Translations under genes and position numbers: made by a program
Source of the DNA: OMIS01 sp044350895
GTDB taxonomy: Bacteria; Patescibacteriota; Microgenomatia; UBA1400; PJMF01
NCBI GenBank assembly: GCA_044350895.1
Contig: JBILGT010000001.1
Coordinates: 55,040-119,039, forward strand
Length of the DNA stretch: 64,000 nt
Reading direction: 5' to 3'
In this document: positions 62,250 through 64,000 of the stretch, one piece after another
Layout: each line of letters opens with the position of its first letter
Numbering within the stretch: the stretch's first letter is position 1
Notes under the pieces: generated by a model
Seen by the model: the letters and a program-made list of their open reading frames with translations, nothing else
Told to the model about the DNA's origin: nothing
Database searches by the model: none

Positions 62250-63422
62250 TCAACGAGAGGGGTCATTGGTTGTTTTTGCTGCATTTTCACCTTCAATCTG
62301 GTCAAATAAATCGAGCGCATTTTTAAATGCTTGATCCATGTTGAAGTATTTATAATTTGCAAGTCTCCCGACAAAATATATATCTTTTAATTTATCTGCC
62401 TCATCCTTGTATCGTTGAAAAATTGCATCATTTTCTGGATTGGGAACAGGGTAGTATGGTTCACCTTCATCAGTGCTGTACTCACGACAAATTGTGGTTG
62501 TTTGTTGTGCGGTGGGCTTTGAACTGTCAGTGACTGGATAAATCTTCTTGTACTCAATAATACGAGTGTGCATACCGTCTTCCATTTGCGGATAATTTAC
62601 CACTGCACCTTCCTGGTAATTTTCCTGCTGTAACGTCTCCCATTCAAACCGAATAGAGCGCCACTGCAAGTCTTTTTCCACACTGTGCTTGAAGTCAAAG
62701 AAGCGATCAATTGGTCCAGTATAGAAAAGTTTTTCAGCATCTTTCACTGCATCACGTATAGTGAAAAAGTCGGTGCTCAGTCGCACTTCAATATTTGGGT
62801 GATCCAGCATTTTTTCAAAGAGTTTTGTATAGCCTTCAGAGGGAAGTGCTTGATATTTGTCGCCAAAATATCTGTCGTCGTAGTTATCTCGTACTGGAAT
62901 CCGTTGTAGTACTGAGGCATCAAGTTCAGCGGGATACTTATCCCACTGCTTTTTTGTATACTGCTTAAACATTTTCTCGTACAAAACTTCACCAACACGT
63001 GCCAGAACAGCCTCTTCACCATTTTTGGGATTATCGTTGTGCACCTGGTTTTCTTGTAGCCACTGGCGCATCTCTTCTTCATTTTTAATATTCAGCCCAA
63101 ATAATTTGTTTACTGTTGTGATGTTAACGGGGATAGGAACAAGCTGGCCGTCAACTTTGGCAAGGACGCGATGCTCATACATACGCCACTCTGAAAAGCG
63201 ATTAACATACTCCCAGACATCTTCATAATTGGTATGGAAGAGGTGCGCACCATACTTCGAAACCATATGCCCAGCTTCATTAATGTAGTCATAGCAGTTG
63301 CCTGCGATATGATCTCGCTTCTCAATGATGAGGACTTTTTTATTTTTTTCTGTAGCGTAGCGTTGTGCCAGTGTAGCACCGGAGATTCCAGCCCCAACAA
63401 TCACGATATCTACTTTTTGCAT
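62250..63422 (-). CDS. glf: UDP-galactopyranose mutase
   Basis: Converts UDP-galactopyranose to UDP-galactofuranose with FAD, for cell-surface galactofuran. The 390-residue chain has VIVGAGISGATLAQRYATE, EKRDHIAGNCYDY, the HLFHTNYEDVWEYV substrate region and the QYTKKQWDKYPAEL segment. The ATG at 63422 follows AAGGA with 5 nt spacing, a clear Shine-Dalgarno site; an in-frame start at 63440 lies upstream. A glycosyltransferase remnant lies just upstream on the same strand. Confidence 0.94.
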   Translation of the reverse strand: MQKVDIVIVGAGISGATLAQRYATEKNKKVLIIEKRDHIAGNCYDYINEAGHMVSKYGAHLFHTNYEDVWEYVNRFSEWRMYEHRVLAKVDGQLVPIPVNITTVNKLFGLNIKNEEEMRQWLQENQVHNDNPKNGEEAVLARVGEVLYEKMFKQYTKKQWDKYPAELDASVLQRIPVRDNYDDRYFGDKYQALPSEGYTKLFEKMLDHPNIEVRLSTDFFTIRDAVKDAEKLFYTGPIDRFFDFKHSVEKDLQWRSIRFEWETLQQENYQEGAVVNYPQMEDGMHTRIIEYKKIYPVTDSSKPTAQQTTTICREYSTDEGEPYYPVPNPENDAIFQRYKDEADKLKDIYFVGRLANYKYFNMDQAFKNALDLFDQIEGENAAKTTNDPSR

Positions 63423-63445
63423 CAGGTTCCTTTTTTGCAACTTCT

Positions 63446-63664
63446 CTACACAGAGATTCTGTATGAAGAACTACCTTTATAGTACTCGAGCGCGGTGTCT
63501 TGTGAAGCAGCAAGCTGCTGTACAGCCTCACTCAGGTAAGCCGTAATAGTTTGTGGCATTTCTTCTGCTGTTGTAGCAATTTTGACTTCCTTTTTATAGA
63601 TATCTTTCACGTCTCTAATTGGTGTTGAAATGATTGGCTTGAGTGCAGCCATAAGCACCAACAT
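63446..63664 (-). pseudogene. truncated glycosyltransferase remnant
   Basis: A 72-residue frame that matches only the C-terminal end of a GT-B glycosyltransferase: MAALKPIISTPIRDVKDIY, then KIATTAEEMPQTITAYL. The usual KLYEY segment and the rest of the enzyme are missing. Coding-like sequence continues a little further upstream in the frame, but the full N-terminal part is absent. It is probably a relic of a galactofuranosyl or other surface glycosyltransferase once paired with glf. Confidence 0.5.
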
Positions 63665-63841
63665 AGCTGTGATATTTCCAATTAGAGAAACATTTACACA
63701 ATAATAAAGAAGCCATTAAGATTCTGCAGTCCATGAAGTACGAAAAATAATATGAAACTTGCACTGATAGTCAGATGAAAATATGTTGTATGGCTTGCAG
63801 TATTCCATACTCAGAGGCATTCATTCTGATACAATGATTGT

Positions 63842-63928
63842 ATGCTTTGCGAGTCACTCACAAATCGTCCCACTTTGGATGCTAGTGAAAAAGCAAAATG
63901 CGAGTTAATAGAAAAAACGCGTTGGTAA
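63842..63928 (+). CDS. possible 28-residue small protein
   Basis: ATG at 63842 with a TACAAT -10 box exactly 6 nt upstream, the same leaderless spacing as many confirmed genes here. The product has two Cys residues and is mostly polar. It may be a true small gene or a cut-down start of a larger one. No family is recognised. Confidence 0.3.
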   Translation: MLCESLTNRPTLDASEKAKCELIEKTRW

Positions 63929-63994
63929 ATGTCACTGTTTTTGGGATAAAAAATAGCTGACGAGGTACTTTCTTTTTTGAAGAGGGAGTCCTCT

Positions 63995-64000
63995 ATGAAG
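63995..64000 (+). CDS. possible start of a gene leaving the window
   Basis: An ATG at 63995 follows a GGGAG Shine-Dalgarno-like sequence and begins Met-Lys. Only two codons are in the window, so nothing more can be said. Between 63665 and 63841 I see no gene. Confidence 0.2.

Noticed and set aside
1..64000. Alternative genetic code with UGA as a sense codon
   Set aside because: UGA ends several genes at the right place, such as purF, hpf and crtB, and all long genes read well with code 11.

Overview
The window is a compact bacterial segment (code 11: UGA is a real stop, for example at the ends of purF, the hibernation factor and crtB) with about 60 protein genes, short spacers and several overlapping gene ends. 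I found no rRNA, tRNA, CRISPR array or insertion sequence. Many small hypothetical proteins, a divergent MreB, a DUF4870 and a DUF5663-like protein, very large unfamiliar proteins and fermentative energy genes suggest a Patescibacteria/CPR-type genome. That placement is an inference with moderate confidence. Many genes have a -10 hexamer only 6-9 nt before the start codon, so leaderless mRNAs appear common; a few genes (HPF, the SIMPL protein, glf) have clear Shine-Dalgarno sites.

Layout. 1-1.8 kb: end of a sugar-nucleotidyltransferase gene, an unknown protein and a DUF4870 membrane protein. 1.8-6.3 kb (minus): site-2 protease, metallo-hydrolase, flavodoxin and a two-subunit 2-oxoacid:ferredoxin oxidoreductase. 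6.4-10.3 kb: ribosomal protein L28, fmt, def and an O-antigen-ligase-like membrane protein with TPRs. 10.3-16.8 kb: a cell-shape and wall cluster (MreB-like, MreC, MreD, PBP2, with convergent MurF). 16.8-23.2 kb: dprA, topA, nadD, nadE and a divergent thymidylate synthase. 23.2-33.7 kb: a secreted beta-helix (GH28-like) protein with a dockerin-like tail, a HIT protein, a 1582-residue M48 peptidase fused to a UbiB/ABC1-like kinase domain, an ADP-forming acetyl-CoA synthetase and a deoxycytidylate-deaminase-like protein. 33.7-40.6 kb: a collapsed response-regulator gene, surE, a nucleotidyltransferase, DHFR, dUTPase, thymidylate kinase and recR. 40.6-50.5 kb: a 1019-residue sigma-factor-like protein, a ribosome hibernation factor, small unknown proteins, cysS flanked by two gene remnants, PspC and purF. 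50.5-56.6 kb: a giant alpha-2-macroglobulin with a Hint (intein-like) domain next to the bait-region position, then a MEMO1-family lipoprotein. 56.6-62.2 kb: a carotenoid cluster (crtI, glycosyltransferase, UbiA-type prenyltransferase, crtB, crtE). 62.2-64 kb: UDP-galactopyranose mutase and a glycosyltransferase remnant.

How the genes work together. The oxidoreductase, flavodoxin and ADP-forming acetyl-CoA synthetase would turn 2-oxoacids into acyl-CoA and then acid plus ATP. The deaminase, dUTPase, ThyA-like protein, DHFR and thymidylate kinase form an almost complete dTMP supply route. The carotenoid genes would make GGPP, phytoene and a desaturated carotene, and the UbiA-type enzyme could extend or modify it. 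The most unusual items are the Hint-containing macroglobulin, the M48-ABC1 fusion, the multi-module sigma-like protein and the carotenoid cluster.
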